Part shown: one piece after another, positions 10,648 to 22,194 of the stretch
Numbering within the stretch: the stretch's first letter is position 1
Layout: every line of letters starts with the position of its first letter
Source of the DNA: Rhipidocladum racemiflorum
Lineage: Eukaryota > Streptophyta > Magnoliopsida > Poales > Poaceae
Assembly (NCBI GenBank): GCA_036346355.1
Contig: CM070588.1
Span: forward strand, 21,251,914 to 21,315,913
Direction of reading: 5' to 3'
Length of the DNA: 64,000 nt
Program-made: the position numbers and the translations under genes
The notes under the pieces: generated by a model
Told to the model about the DNA's origin: nothing
Seen by the model: only the letters and a program-made list of their open reading frames with translations
Database searches by the model: none

Positions 10648-11997
10648 TTGGTAGGCCGCTGTGTGGACCTTTTTCCCGTGATGAGCAAGTCAAGCGCGGT
10701 GTGAGTGTCCCCACGACCCGCCGTTTGCACCTTCGTGAGTGCGCTTGGTCTTAGCAATGAAATCGCTTCGATATCACATCGGGTGATACAACGGTGTATC
10801 GCCTTGCTATGGGATAAGGGCCGCGCACAGACTTACAGATTACCCGCCACGAGAAGGTGGCCGTCAGGTGTGCGGTTGGCTCCTTATCGCCATAGTGGTG
10901 GATATCGTCACCGGTGCCGGGTGTGGCTAAAACCTCAACGATGGGAAAGAATGTGTTCCGGCTTGTACAACGGGTACCTTTGGTATCGCGTGTTCCCTGG
11001 ATGACAGGGTGCAAGTCCGGTTTGCGGGGATAAAGTGTACATACTCTGCGAGTCTTAAAATAAATCGATCGATTAGCCGTGCTCACGGACATGAGCAATT
11101 AACTCAGTTTTTGTTTCAAGTATAGACGTTTGGTTTGGTTTTGAAAATGAAAATCTATTTGAGTCTAACTAAAGTATGTGAATCGATATGAAACTTGGTG
11201 GATTTACATGTGGTTTGATATGGTACTTGATGGAACTATGGATGTGTGGATATAACACTTGGTGGATTTATGCATATATGGATGTCAAATCTTATCTCAA
11301 TCATGATCATGTATGGCGGCAGCTTGAGAAGCTCAAATGTTATATATATACTGTAAATATGTTTTAGTCAAACTGCTTTGTCTTTCAAATTATGTATTAC
11401 TTTTCGATGAATTGATTCAACTCTTGCTTTTCGCAATAGACTTAGTGTAGCAGCCTTTCATTGAATCACCTGCATTAAATTTATATTTGCATACACTAAA
11501 GTCTTGCGAGTACATACGTGTACTCACCGTTGTCGCTAACCTTTTTCCAACAGAGGAAGGTACAGTGATGATGTCCTGGTGATGTGAGCTTGATTCTGCG
11601 AGTGCCGTGGCTTCAGAGGGTCCTCCTCCTCAATTTGCCTTAGGGTGTGTTCGGCTCACTGCACCGGTTTCAAAGTGTCACTTTTGGTTTCCGTTGTCGT
11701 TCTTTCTTTTGTAATCTACTTCAGAGGATATTGTAAGATTTACGCCTAGTTATGTAAATTAAGTTAACTTAGATTCGTTTGTGCGTTGATACTTGTGTTG
11801 TTGGTACGCGATCTTGGGCTATTGATCCAGGGAACCAAGATCGGATGCGTCACAGTACCGGTCTGAAGCTAAGGGTTCGATTCCGTCGATCGAATTTTTG
11901 GGTTCAGATTTTCGGCATCGAGGCTTCATGTTGCTATCACGGTGCTATACGCTACAAGAGACGGCGTCTGATGCGGTATAGGACAAGGGCCCTCACA
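10648..11997 (+). mobile_element. 5' LTR of chromovirus D, right part
   Basis: This stretch aligns with about 20238-21586, the right end of the complete D LTR, and ends ...GGGCCCTCACA at 11997 directly before a primer binding site. The left part was displaced upstream by the CACTA insertion and is outside the window. It retains the conserved intron block TTAGCCGTGCTCACGG (11073-11088), the hairpin GAGTAC-ATACGT-GTACTC (11508-11525) and the acceptor TTCCAACAG (ends 11553). Compared with the 3' copy it differs by many 1-3 bp indels as well as substitutions. Confidence 0.85.
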
Positions 11998-12443
11998 GCG
12001 TTGGTATCAGAGCCATTGACTGCAGGAAGACTTAGTTAGCCTGGTCGTTAGACTTAGGAACAGATTTTTCTTCTCAAAATTTATTTTGAAGTACAAAACT
12101 CTATTTTGAAAGTGTAGAATGCTATTCTTGTCCATTCTATAGCTTTTCACTTATCTACTCTTCAAAAGGAATCTAATCTTAATCCACATTTCAAAATTTG
12201 ATTCCTCCTTCTATCTTGTTCAAAAGAATTAGAAGGAACACGGGTTTAGCTCAAAATGGGTTAAGGTTAGATGTCTGTTTGTAATTAGGGATTGTTTTGT
12301 CGTTTCTTTAAGTTGGCTTTTGTTTTGGATCTTATGCAACTTTAATGAGTGCTTTTGAAATGTTTGTATTGTTTTGCTGCATCCTTTAGGAGTAAGCATT
12401 TTGCACCGGTGTTGCACAATTAATTAACTCCACTGCATTTCAG
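11998..12443 (+). other. Leader of chromovirus D with primer binding site
   Basis: TGGTATCAGAGCC at 12002-12014 matches the 3' end complement of initiator tRNA-Met, the usual primer of plant Ty3/Gypsy elements. The rest of the stretch up to the gag ATG at 12444 is AT-rich and shows no long ORF. Confidence 0.8.
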
Positions 12444-13660
12444 ATGCCGCCAAGAAGGCGAGTCACGCGTGCGCCCCAAAGAGCCGCTGATGCTTTGGTG
12501 GACAAGGGTCACAGGGCGGGGACTCAAGACTCCCTGTGTCCTGCCGATGGGCGGTGCCGAGGCTCGATCTCGAGGGACGTGCCTGCAGTGGAGAGCTTCC
12601 TCCACCTCCTCCTCTTTCCCCCATGGAGGCAATGATGGAGCGGCAGACTAGGGTGATGGAGATGATGCTTCAGCGGTTCAGGGCCTGCAAGAATCGCCTG
12701 CCACAGCCCACAGCTTCCACATCAGTCCCGGTTGTCTGAGTTCCAAATGAACTCGACCACCGAACTTCTCCACACGGCAGATCCTATGGAGGCCGAGGAC
12801 TGGCTCGATGACATGGAGAGCAAGTCGGGTGCTAGTTGGTCTGCACCGATGATGAGAAGGTTCAAGACACCTCCTACTACCTTCGTGGTCCAACAAATGG
12901 CCATGGTGGAGCGACTTCAAGGTCGTTCGGCCTGGCCGATCAAGTTGTTACATGGGCAGAGTTCAAGATCGCCTTCCGCTCCTTTCATATCCCGGAGGGG
13001 CTGGTCGAGATGAAGAAGCGGAGTTCTATAACCTCCGCCAGGAAACGGCTTGATCATGGATTATCTTCATCGCTTCAACCGCTGTCTCGGTATGTTGAGG
13101 ATGAGGTGACTACAGAGGCTCGCAGGGTGTCGTTGTTCAGGGAGCATCTCACCGATGAGATCAAGCACATGCTCATTGCTCAGACATCCCCGACATGTAG
13201 GTGTTGTTGGATAAGGCCATTCGCGCCGAGGAGAGCACGAGGGCGATTATGGAGAGCCGCAAGCGCAAGTGGGCGGCTCAGCGTCGGCCGATGGCGGTCC
13301 TTCCAGAGCCGGCCCTTCACTCGGTCGGGCTCTCACTCTTCAAGACCGGCCACTCGGATATTCCAGGGCTTACCTCCTCGCCACGCCAGGAGTTCATCGC
13401 GATCTCTCCTAGCCGCCCGGTCTGGCCAGCGGGGTCTCAGAACCCGTATGGCCATATCACCTGTTACACCTGTGGTCAAGGGCCACTTCGCCAATACATG
13501 TCCGGAAAGCAGCAAGAATGCTGGCAGCGGCTCCGAGTGCACCGGCCGTCCCGAGTCGATCGGTGGGCGTGGGAGTGGGCAGATCCAGCCGCCCGGTTCC
13601 CAGCAACCGGCTCGTCAGCGGCCGCTGAATGTGGCTACTGCAGAAGGAGGTAGCAGCGGC
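12444..13660 (+). pseudogene. Chromovirus D gag, frameshifted
   Basis: The reading starts with MPPRRRVTRAPQRAADAL at 12444 and then hops between frames. Recognisable pieces are MEAMMERQTRVMEMMLQRF (about 12624), ADPMEAEDWLDDME (about 12780), FREHLTDEIKHMLIAQT (about 13138), LLDKAIRAEESTRAIMES (about 13204) and a zinc-knuckle remnant split over two frames (CYTCG near 13465, HFANTCPES near 13486). Together these are a Ty3/Gypsy capsid and nucleocapsid. At least four frame changes rule out function as written. Some of the indels may be sequence errors, because they cluster and partly cancel. Confidence 0.8.
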
Positions 13661-14105
13661 TCCAGATGTTGTATTGGGTACGTTATCCGTGCATTCCGTG
13701 CCTACCCTGGTTTTGTTTGACTCTGGAGCAACGCATTCTTTCGTTTCTTCGCACTTTGTTGCTCAAAGCATGGGGTTCATTACTGTCACTCGAGAGACAC
13801 TTGTTGATCCGTTCACCTGGATCTGTTTGATCGCCGAGCTTGTGAGTCCAGGGGTTAGAATTGAGATCAATGAGGTAGGTTTCTTGGGTGATCTCATCAA
13901 CATTGAGACGTCGGGTCTTGATGTGATTTTGGGCATGGACTGGTTGTCCAAGCACCAGGGACAGATTGATTGTGCTAGAAGGTCTATCTCATTAGTCAAC
14001 TCGATGGCATTGTTGTTACCTTTTCTCCTGTCCCCAAGAAGGCAGCAGCCTTTGCTTAGTGCTCTTTCTGCTGCCGTAGATAGCTCAGGTGCCCATAGTC
14101 TGTGA
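13629..14105 (+). pseudogene. Chromovirus D protease domain
   Basis: An open stretch contains LVLFDSGATHSFVS, the DSG-type active site of retroelement aspartic proteases, and ends with DVILGMDWLSKHQGQIDC, the conserved segment before reverse transcriptase. It matches the expected order gag-PR-RT. The frame changes again after about 13990, so it is not continuous with RT. Confidence 0.8.
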
Positions 14106-14778
14106 TTATCCTGATGTCTTCCCTGATGAGTTGCCAGGCTTGCCTCCAGATCGTGATTTAGAGTTCATTATTGATCTCTTGCCTGGCACTTCACCTGTTT
14201 CTAAGCGTCCGTACATGATGCCTTCTGATGAGCTGATTGAGTTGAAGAAGCAGCTCAAGGAGCACTTGGAGAAGGGGTTCATTCGTCCCAGTTCTTCTCC
14301 CTGGGGCAGTCCAGTGCTCTTTGTGCAGAAGAAAGACGGCACTCTTCGCATGTGCGTCGACTACCGGTCTTTGAATGAGGTCACGGTCAAGAACAAGTAT
14401 CCTCTCCCTAGGATCGATGATTTGTTTGACCAGTTGGGCGGAGCTCGAATCTTCTCCAAAGTAGACTTGAGATCCGGCTATTTTCAGCTCAAGATCCGTC
14501 CTGAGGATATTGTGAAGACTGCATTCACTACTGCTACGGCCTGCATGCGAGTATACGCTTGTTTCATTTGGCCTCACCAATGCACCACCCACCTTCATGA
14601 ATCGATGAACAAGGTCTTCATGGAATTCCTTGATAGATTTGTGGTTGTGTTCATTGATGACATTCTCATATACTCTAAGGATGAAGAGGAGCACGCACTT
14701 CACTTGCATAGGGTGCTTGGCAAGCTTCATGAAGCATCACCTGCACGCCAAGTTCAAGTAAGTGCGAAGTTCGCTTGA
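14089..14778 (+). pseudogene. Chromovirus D reverse transcriptase
   Basis: The segment carries YPDVFPDELPGLPPDRD, the FIRPSSSPWGSPVLFVQKKDG block, CVDYRSLNEVTVKNKYPLPR, FSKVDLRSGYFQLKI and the catalytic box VVFIDDILIYS (about 14647-14680). Between about 14525 and 14600 two compensating indels scramble the expected TRYGLYE...FGLTNAP segment. A further shift follows near 14750. It is therefore a recognisable but inactive RT. Confidence 0.85.
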
Positions 14779-15440
14779 GAAGGTGGAGTTCTTGGGACAT
14801 GTATTGTCGAGGGCAGGTAGCGATTGATCCACGCAAGGTACAGGATGTACTCGGTTGGGAGCAGCCCCGCAATGTCCCCGAGATTCGCAGCTTTTCTCGG
14901 TCTTGCCTGATACTATCGCCGGTTCATCGAGAATTTCTCCAAGACTGCTAAGCCCATGACAGCGCTACTCAAGAAGGAGAAGAAGTTTGAGTGGTCGCCG
15001 ATTGTGAGTCCAGGCCAGAGTGAAGAAGAGACTCACCACCGCACCTCGGTCCTTCCCGACATTCACAAGAGCTTTGATGTCTATTGTGATGCATCCCGCC
15101 TTGGGCTTGGATGTGTGTTGATGCAGAGGGCAAAGTGGTTGCATATGCTTCTCGGCAATTTGAAGCCTCATGAAGCCAATTATCCGACACATGATTTGGA
15201 GCTTGCGGTACCGTTGTTCATGCTCTCAAGCCGTGGCGACATTATCTAATAGGGAACAGATGTGAGATCTATAATCGACCACAAAAGCTTGAAGTACTTC
15301 TTTTCCCAGCCAGATCTGAATTTGAGACAGTATGAGATGGCTAGAGCTGATCAAAGATTATGATCTGGGATTCACTACCACCCTGGCAAGGCAAATGTGG
15401 TTGCAGATGCCCTCGCCGCAAGCTGCACATAGTGAATGCC
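14779..15440 (+). pseudogene. Chromovirus D RNase H region
   Basis: Pieces include DPRKVQDVLGWEQP (about 14827), MTALLKKEKKFEWS (14956), FDVYCDASRLGLGCVLMQ (about 15074) and NYPTHDLELA (about 15178). These are the connection and RNase H of Ty3/Gypsy pol. Several frameshifts separate them. Confidence 0.7.
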
Positions 15441-15659
15441 TTGGGTGTCATTGGCCACCAGATTAGTCGAGGAGTTTGAAGCTCAATCGGTGGTGGTTGT
15501 CTATGGCTATGTTGTCGCTTTGGCCGCATAACCTACCCTTGATTCTCATATTCGTGAAGCTTAACTCCAAGACAATGCTGTGATAGAGATCGAGAGCCGA
15601 CTAGCCAGAAGAGTGTGCACCTCCTGAGTTTTCGAGAGAGTGCCGAGGGGCTGGTTATG

Positions 15660-16965
15660 CATGGGCGCCGATTTATGTCCCCGCTAATGAAGAAATCAAA
15701 GGGAAAATTTTGGATGAAGCCCATGATTCTCCTCTTTCCATCCATCCTGGTAGTACAAAGATGTACCAGGACATCCGCATAGCGTTTCGTGGCCAGATAT
15801 GAAGAAGGACATTGCTTCTCATGTAGCTCGGTCACGGCGTGTGCAAGCGAGTCAAAGCCGAACATCAAAGGCCACCGGATTGCTTCAGCCATTGGAGATT
15901 CCGAGTGGAAGTGGGAAGAGATTGGGATGGACTTCATTCTTGGTCTCATCGAGGTCGCCCACCGGTCACGATTCTATTTGGGTGATCATTGACCGTCGAC
16001 CAAGGTATCACACTTCATCCCATGCATACCACCTATTCTCGAGCCAAGCTAGCGAGCTCTATTTGCGTAATATTGTTCGGCTCCATGGAGTTCCAAAGGT
16101 GATAGTCTCTCGACCGTGGTTCGCAGCTCACTTCCAGATTTTGGGAGAGTTTGCAGTCTATTCTTGGCACTAAGCTATCATTCAAGATCGCTTACCATCC
16201 CTAAACCAAATGACAGACGGAAAGGGCAAATCAGATCCTAGAAGACATGCTAAGGGCTTGTGTGTCGTGCTACAACAAGTCGTGGGAGAAATGCTTGCCT
16301 TTGTCGAAGTTCTCCTACAACAACAATCACCAAGTCGACCTTTCCGATGTCGCCTTCGAGGCTCTTTATGGCGTAAAGTGCGTAACGCCACTCTATTGGT
16401 CCGAGGTTGGTGAAAGACAAGTCTTCGCCAGCCATAATTGAGGAAGCCGAAAGGCAAGTCACCGATTCGGGACCTACCAAGGAAGCTCAGTCCCGCCAGA
16501 AGAGCTACGCTGATCGCCGTCGCCGCGAGTTGAGTTTTGAGGTGGGTGACTTTGTCTACCTCAAAGTCTCACCACTTCGCGGCACTCGAAGATTCCAAGT
16601 CCGCGGGAAGCTAGCCCCGCGATACATCGGTCCGTTCCGGATTCTGGTGAAGGTTGGTGTCGTAGCTTATCGGCTTGAGCTACCACCCCATCTATCGGAC
16701 GTTCACGATGTGTTCCACGTGTCCCAGCTGAAGAAGAGTCTTCGGATTCCATCAGAAGCTACTCAATCGACAATCTTGATTTGCAACCTGACCTTTCGTG
16801 ACGAGAGTATCCACTCCGTATTCTCGAGACACCGAGCGTCATACTCGCAAATGTGTAATCAAGATGCTCAAGGTCCAGTGGAGCAACCATTCAGAAGATG
16901 AAGCCACGTGGGAACGTGAAGATCACATTCAGTTAGAGTACCCCGACTTCCTTCGAGAGGATTAG
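15660..16965 (+). pseudogene. Chromovirus D integrase and chromodomain
   Basis: Remnants of the integrase follow in order: an HHCC-type start (HPGSTKMYQD near 15745), WEEIGMDFILGL near 15915, and HGVPKVIVS near 16085, where the expected catalytic SDRG is lost by a 1 bp insertion. The open segment at 16407-16901 contains SYADRRRRELSFEVGDFVYL and APRYIGPFRIL. A frame change then leads to KVQWSNHSEDEATWEREDH and a TAG at 16963-16965. The last piece is a chromodomain, which places D among chromoviruses, most likely the Tekay clade. Confidence 0.8.
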
Positions 16966-16985
16966 CAATCTCGAGGACGAGATTT

Positions 16986-17002
16986 TTGTAAGGGGGGTAG
17001 AC
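16986..17002 (+). other. Polypurine tract of chromovirus D
   Basis: TTGTAAGGGGGGTAGAC directly precedes the 3' LTR at 17003. The preceding AATCTCGAGGACGAGATT block (about 16967-16984) is also found before the polypurine tracts of families C and A. Confidence 0.75.
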
Positions 17003-20000
17003 TGTAATATCCCGGGTATTTCTATACTCGAATCACTGTACATTTGTACTCAAGCACTATTTAATAATACGCTGCTCTTATGTATTTCTGTATTTTGAGA
17101 TGAGTATACTTGATTGGCATCAAAAAAAGCCCTACAACTTATTTAACTTCGCTCAAAATCAATTTCCCATTTGATCGCGGTCATTAGACTACCCGACTAA
17201 ATTAATTGCACTATCATGAGTAATTGCAAATTGAGTTGGAAAGGTGTTAAATTGACCTAAAAACCTTCCTAAATATCTTAGAATCAATAAAAATCAACTT
17301 TGGAAGTTTAATTCTTCAAGATTTGTCACTTGACCATAATGCCCCTTGTAAGTGCATAGTGTCTTTATACCCTTTTATTGCCTCCTTGCCCCCAAAACCA
17401 ACAGCCACTCCCTTTGCTCACCTCCCTCACGTGCTAAGCAAAGAAGGAGAAGGAGAAAGAGAGGAAGAAGAAGGAAAGGAGCACCCAAATCCAGAGTTTG
17501 AGGGCGAATCGACCGACGAAACTTGATCCGGAGGCGGCAATCGACACCACCATCGCTTTCCCCACCTTCTGAACCCTCTCAAGTGAGTATTCCAACATCT
17601 CCCATGGATGTTTCCTTGAGCTTGCTTGGGGTTTTTGAGTTCTAGGTTGATTTCTAAACTCCCGGGACTTCCCTCTAGCCATTGCTACGACTATCCCCAT
17701 CGTAGCATCGCATTTCATCAAGTTCTTCTAAACCCTAGCCTAGGTCAAGTCTAGGTACCATGTGTTAGGAACATCGCATGGCAATTGTGCTTCAGAAACA
17801 AGACTCAGGTCATCGTTAGGTCCATTTAACTCTACTATCGACCTAGCATTTGACCACCTTCGACATCTAGCAACCTAATGCTAGGTTTTCGATTTGTCGG
17901 AGTTCTAGTGGAGCAAAGCATGGATAGTAATTTTTGTGGGCACTTCTGGTAGCTAGAGCCGCTATCAGAAGAATCGGAATTAAATTCTGATAAGCCAGAT
18001 TTTATTTTATTTAATTAGGTGTTAAGTGTTTTCACAAAATACTAGGAGTCCGTAGCTTGAATCGACGATTCTATTAGTTCTTCTGATAGCCGTAGTCGCG
18101 ATCAGAAGAGTCAGAATTCAATTTGTCGCATCCTACACAAAGTTGTCAGCTCTAGGTCACTCTGTTTGCAAAAAATCCTAGAGGTCCGATGACCGAATGG
18201 ATAGCCCCTATAGCTTTCTAGCTAGTAGAAACCCCGATAAAAAAATACGGAGTTTAGTTTTGACCATTTTGCAGCATACTTTGCTGCTCTAGGTCTCAAT
18301 TGGTTGAATAAAATCCTAGAGCTCCGGAGCACGAATCGACTTCACCATTAGTCTTCTTAGAGGCTAAAATTGGCTAAAAATGCTAGATTTGCATTTTAGC
18401 ACTTCGCATTTTATTTTAATAATTAGAGGGCCCAAAGCCGTTCTTGGCTTTTCGCTTCAGTTCGCCTCGTTTAAGGTCCCTAAGGTTGAAAGCATGCTCC
18501 ACGTGTGCTTTAGATCCCATTTTGGCCCTTTTCCGGACTTTTGTCGTACTTCGGGTAAATACCGGAGTTACGCGGACGTTTGATCAAAAGTCCGAGTAGG
18601 TTAAGTCAATTTTGGCGGTGATTGGCTCCGATAAGTCATTATTACCTCCAAGTGTCTAGCTGCGGGTCCAGAACGAAGTTTCACGACATTCTTGATCAAA
18701 ACGACCTTTTGTCGGTTTTGATCGTTTTTGGTCGTTAACGGTCGTTTTGATTGTTTTGGCCGTTTTTGCGAATTCGATGCAAATTGCTAATCTACCGAGC
18801 GTTTTAGTTAGGTGTTGAGTGTTCGAACCCGTATCGGGAACCCACATGCGGATTCGATCGCGTTTGGACTCAATACGGACTCAAAAGGGTTTTGTCAGTA
18901 ATTACTCCGCGGTTTTTCATTTTGATTCAATTTTGGTCAATTTCATTAGGAATTGCTTTGCAACCGATCCAACTAAGTCCTAAATATCTTGCTTTAGCTT
19001 GTTGCGTTGTCGGAAACCTGTTTTGCGCAAAAATCCGCAAAATTGGCCGTTTAACGGATTTCCGACAAAACGATCGTTTTCGGCCGTTTCGGCAAATTTG
19101 TCGCTTTTAGGGCCGAAAGGTTTTTTTTTTGATCTTTCGAGCGTTTTAGCACCTAGTTATGTACCTGAGGCCATATTGAGGCTCCACATGCAAATTTAAT
19201 TGCATTTGTCTTCAATTTACGTATTTTTATTCACGTAGGTAAAGAATACGCCGTTTTAAATCGTTTTAGCTCCCGGTTGATCATTTCAACTTCAAACAAG
19301 TTCCAATAAGTCCCATTAGGTATGTTATACCTATTTTTAGGTATTTCACTAAGTTTAGTTGGGTTTTACTTCATTTTGCACGTTTTAATCCATTTTGGCA
19401 CTTGTTCGGCCGAAATGGACATAATAGGTCATAGTTTCACATTTTCTTCGTTTTCTTCATTTCTTTCTCCTTTAAATATTTAAGTGGGTCTTATTTGATG
19501 TTTAGTTGGCATTTGTGCATTTAAATCCTTCTTTTGCTAAGTTGTATTTCTTTTTGTCGTTTTTGTTGCTTTGACCGATTAGAGGCTAGCGAGTCGGGCT
19601 TCGCCTCGAACGACCCGAACATCATCCCAGACATCACCGAAGTGCAACAACAAGGCAAGCACCTCATTTGACCATCTTGAATCCTATATTTCACAATGTT
19701 TACTTTGATTTCTCAAACTAATGTGCATCGTTTAAATTCAATAAAGCGCTAGTTTGTGGGAATGGTAGATATAATCCAAATTGGTGGTTTTCCTTAATCT
19801 AATTTCCCTTCCACACATTGATAACCCTAGTAGAGGTTAGACAACTTAATAAATGTCACTTGGGTATAAACGAACTAGTAATCGCATATGCTTAGACATT
19901 GCAATAGAAGTGATTACAATGGCGCCTTGTACCATACATTTTCAACTATGACATTTTTAAGTGGTTTTAGAAATGTGACATGAGAAAGTAATTTGGTAAA

Positions 20001-21586
20001 AATGTGAAGTGTCTAGTTGGTAATTAGACCGAGCGGGAGGTATAATATGTGCTAGTTAAACTGGTGGCGATTGGTTGACGAGTTAAGTGGAGTACCCCGC
20101 TTGAGTCACTAGGAGAAAACTATAAGGACCGAAGCCTTGAAACCATAATTCGATCGACATTACGTGCAACCGCGCATGCTTTGGGATGGGGCAGCCGCAA
20201 TTGAGTACTTGAAGTGTGAGGGTTTAGCCGTGCCTGTTGGTAGGCCGTGTGGACCTTTTTCCCGTGATGAGCAAGTCAAGCGCGGTGTGAGTGTCCCCAC
20301 GACCGCCCGTTTGCACCTTCGTGAGTGCGCTTGGTCTTAGCAATGGAAATCGCTTCGATATCACATCGGGTGATACAACGGTGTACGCCTTGCTATGGGA
20401 TAAGGGCCGCGCACGACTTACAGATTACCCGCCGTCACGAGAAGGTGGCCGCCTGTGTGTGCGGTTGGCTCCTTATCGCCATAGTGGTGGATATCGTCAC
20501 CGGTGCTGGGGTCTGGCTAAAACCTCAACGATGGGAAAGAATGTGTTCCGGGCTTGTACAACGGGTACCTTTGGTATCGCGTGTTCCCTGGATGACAGGG
20601 GTGCAAGTCTGGTTTGCGGGGGATAAAGTGTACATACTCTGCAGAGTCTTAAAATAAATCTGATCGATTAGCCGTGCTCACGGACATGAGCAATTAACTC
20701 AGTTTTTGTTTCAAGTATAGACGTTTGGTTTCGTTTTGAAAATGAAAATCTATTTGGGAGTCTAACTAAAGTATGTGAATCGATATGAAACTTGGTGGAT
20801 TTACATGTGGTTTGATATGGTACTTGATGGAACTATGGATGTGTGGATATAACACTTGGTGGATTTATGCATATATGGATGTCAAATCTTATCTCAATCA
20901 TGCGATCATGTATGGCGGCATTGAGAAGCTCAAATGTTATATATATCAGTAAATATGTTTTAGTCAAACTGCTGTCTTTCAAATTATGTATTACTTTTCG
21001 ATGAATTGATTCAACTCTTGCTTTTCGCAATAGACTTAGTGTAGCAGCCTTTCATTGAATCAGCCTGCATTAAATTTATATTTGCATACACTAAAGTCTT
21101 GCGAGTACATACGTGTACTCACCGTTGCTGCTAACCTTTTTCCAACAGAGGAAGGTACAGGTGATGATGTCTGGGTGATCTTGAGCTTGATTCTGCGAGT
21201 CTTGTAACCGTAGGTCCTCCCTCCGATCCACCGCCTTAGGGTGTGTTCGGGCTCGCTGCACCGGTTTTGATGTCACTTTTGGTTTCCGTTCTCGTTCTTT
21301 CTTTTGTAATCTACTTCAGAGGATATTGTAAGATTTACGCCAGCTATGTAAATTAAGTTAACTTAGTTCGTTTGTGCGTTGATACTGTGTTGTTGGTACG
21401 AGATATCGGGCTATTGATCCAGGGAACCAAGATCGGATGCGTAGTACCGGTCCGAAGCTAAGGGTTCGATTCCGTCGATCGAATTTTTGGGTTCAGATTT
21501 TCGGTATCGAGGCTTCATGTTGCTATACGGTGCTATACGCTACAGTAGACGGCGTACAGTATGGTATAGGACAAGGGGCCCTCACA
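17003..21586 (+). mobile_element. 3' LTR of chromovirus D (4584 bp)
   Basis: It starts TGTAATATCCCGGG and ends GGGGCCCTCACA at 21586. Modules in order: TATA-like TTTATA at 17364-17369; exon 1 with donor CTCAA|GTGAGT at 17583; second exon 19583-19654 (72 nt) between an acceptor GATTAG and a donor AAG|GCAAGC at 19655; conserved intron blocks TATAAGGACCGA (about 20123) and TTAGCCGTGCTCACGG (20668-20683); hairpin 21103-21120; acceptor ending 21148; last exon with stop at 21205-21207. Exon 1 has a TGA shortly before the donor in the frame that would join exon 2, so a complete ORF is not preserved. Bases 21587-21591 (CATTG) are the candidate right TSD. Confidence 0.85.
19583..19654 (+). other. Conserved short second exon in the D LTR
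   Basis: The segment is flanked by a T-rich acceptor tract ending GATTAG and by AAG|GCAAGC, a textbook GC-type 5' splice site. In phase 1 it encodes ASESGFASNDPNIIPDITEV followed by QQQ. The E-family exon at 39041 has the same length (72 nt) and phase and a related peptide containing PDYVPETDFTEEQT. Joined to the last exon at 21149 the frame continues EEGTGDDV and closes at 21205-21207. Confidence 0.5.
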
Positions 21587-21588
21587 CA

Positions 21589-22012
21589 TTGTCAACGATC
21601 ACATCTAACCATTTTCGGCAGCCCGTAAAATATCTGGTTCGGTTGTAATTTTTGGGAACAGTACAGCATGTTGGCGGTTTGCTATATGGAGTACCATATT
21701 CTGGAGAAATATGTTATTTAGACCTTTCTTTGATACCCAAACAGACTGTCGTAGTAACCTTAAGTATCATTGTCGACGATCACATCTAACCATTTTCGGC
21801 AGCCCGTAAAATATTTGGTTCGGTTGTAATTTTTGGGGACAGTACAGCATGTTGGCGGTTTGCTATATGGAGTACCATATTCTGGAGAAATATGTTATTT
21901 AGACTTTTCTTTGATACGCAAACAGACTGTCGTAATAACCCTAAGTATTCTTGTCAACGATTACTTCTAACCCTTTTCGGTAGCCCGTAAAATATCTGGT
22001 CCGTATGTAATT
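21589..22012. repeat. Tandem repeat, period 181 bp, about 2.3 copies
   Basis: Copies start at 21589, 21770 and 21951 with TTGTCAACGATCACATCTAA or close variants. The first two are nearly identical over 181 bp; the third is partial and more diverged. No ORF. It lies at the 3' side of the minus-strand zinc-finger gene, directly beside the end of the D LTR. Confidence 0.85.
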
Positions 22013-22194
22013 TTTTCATTATATGAATAGTTCAGCACAAGAAAACTTTAGCCAGAGTGTCTAAATCATTGCAAGCATTGGGAATAGCATGTAGATGCAA
22101 CTAATAACTTTTCTCCGCAAACTCAACCTCAGTAGGGCAGATACAACGGTAGTTCAGATGATATTACAAGGATATTACAGCAGTGACGACATTG

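Noticed and set aside
12002..12014. tRNA gene
   Set aside because: TGGTATCAGAGC here and at 49821 is the 3' complement of tRNA-Met used as primer binding site; no cloverleaf around it.
14191..14730. 179-codon minus-strand ORF opposite the D reverse transcriptase
   Set aside because: Shadow of the sense RT codons; the same is seen opposite C RT at 32445-32918.
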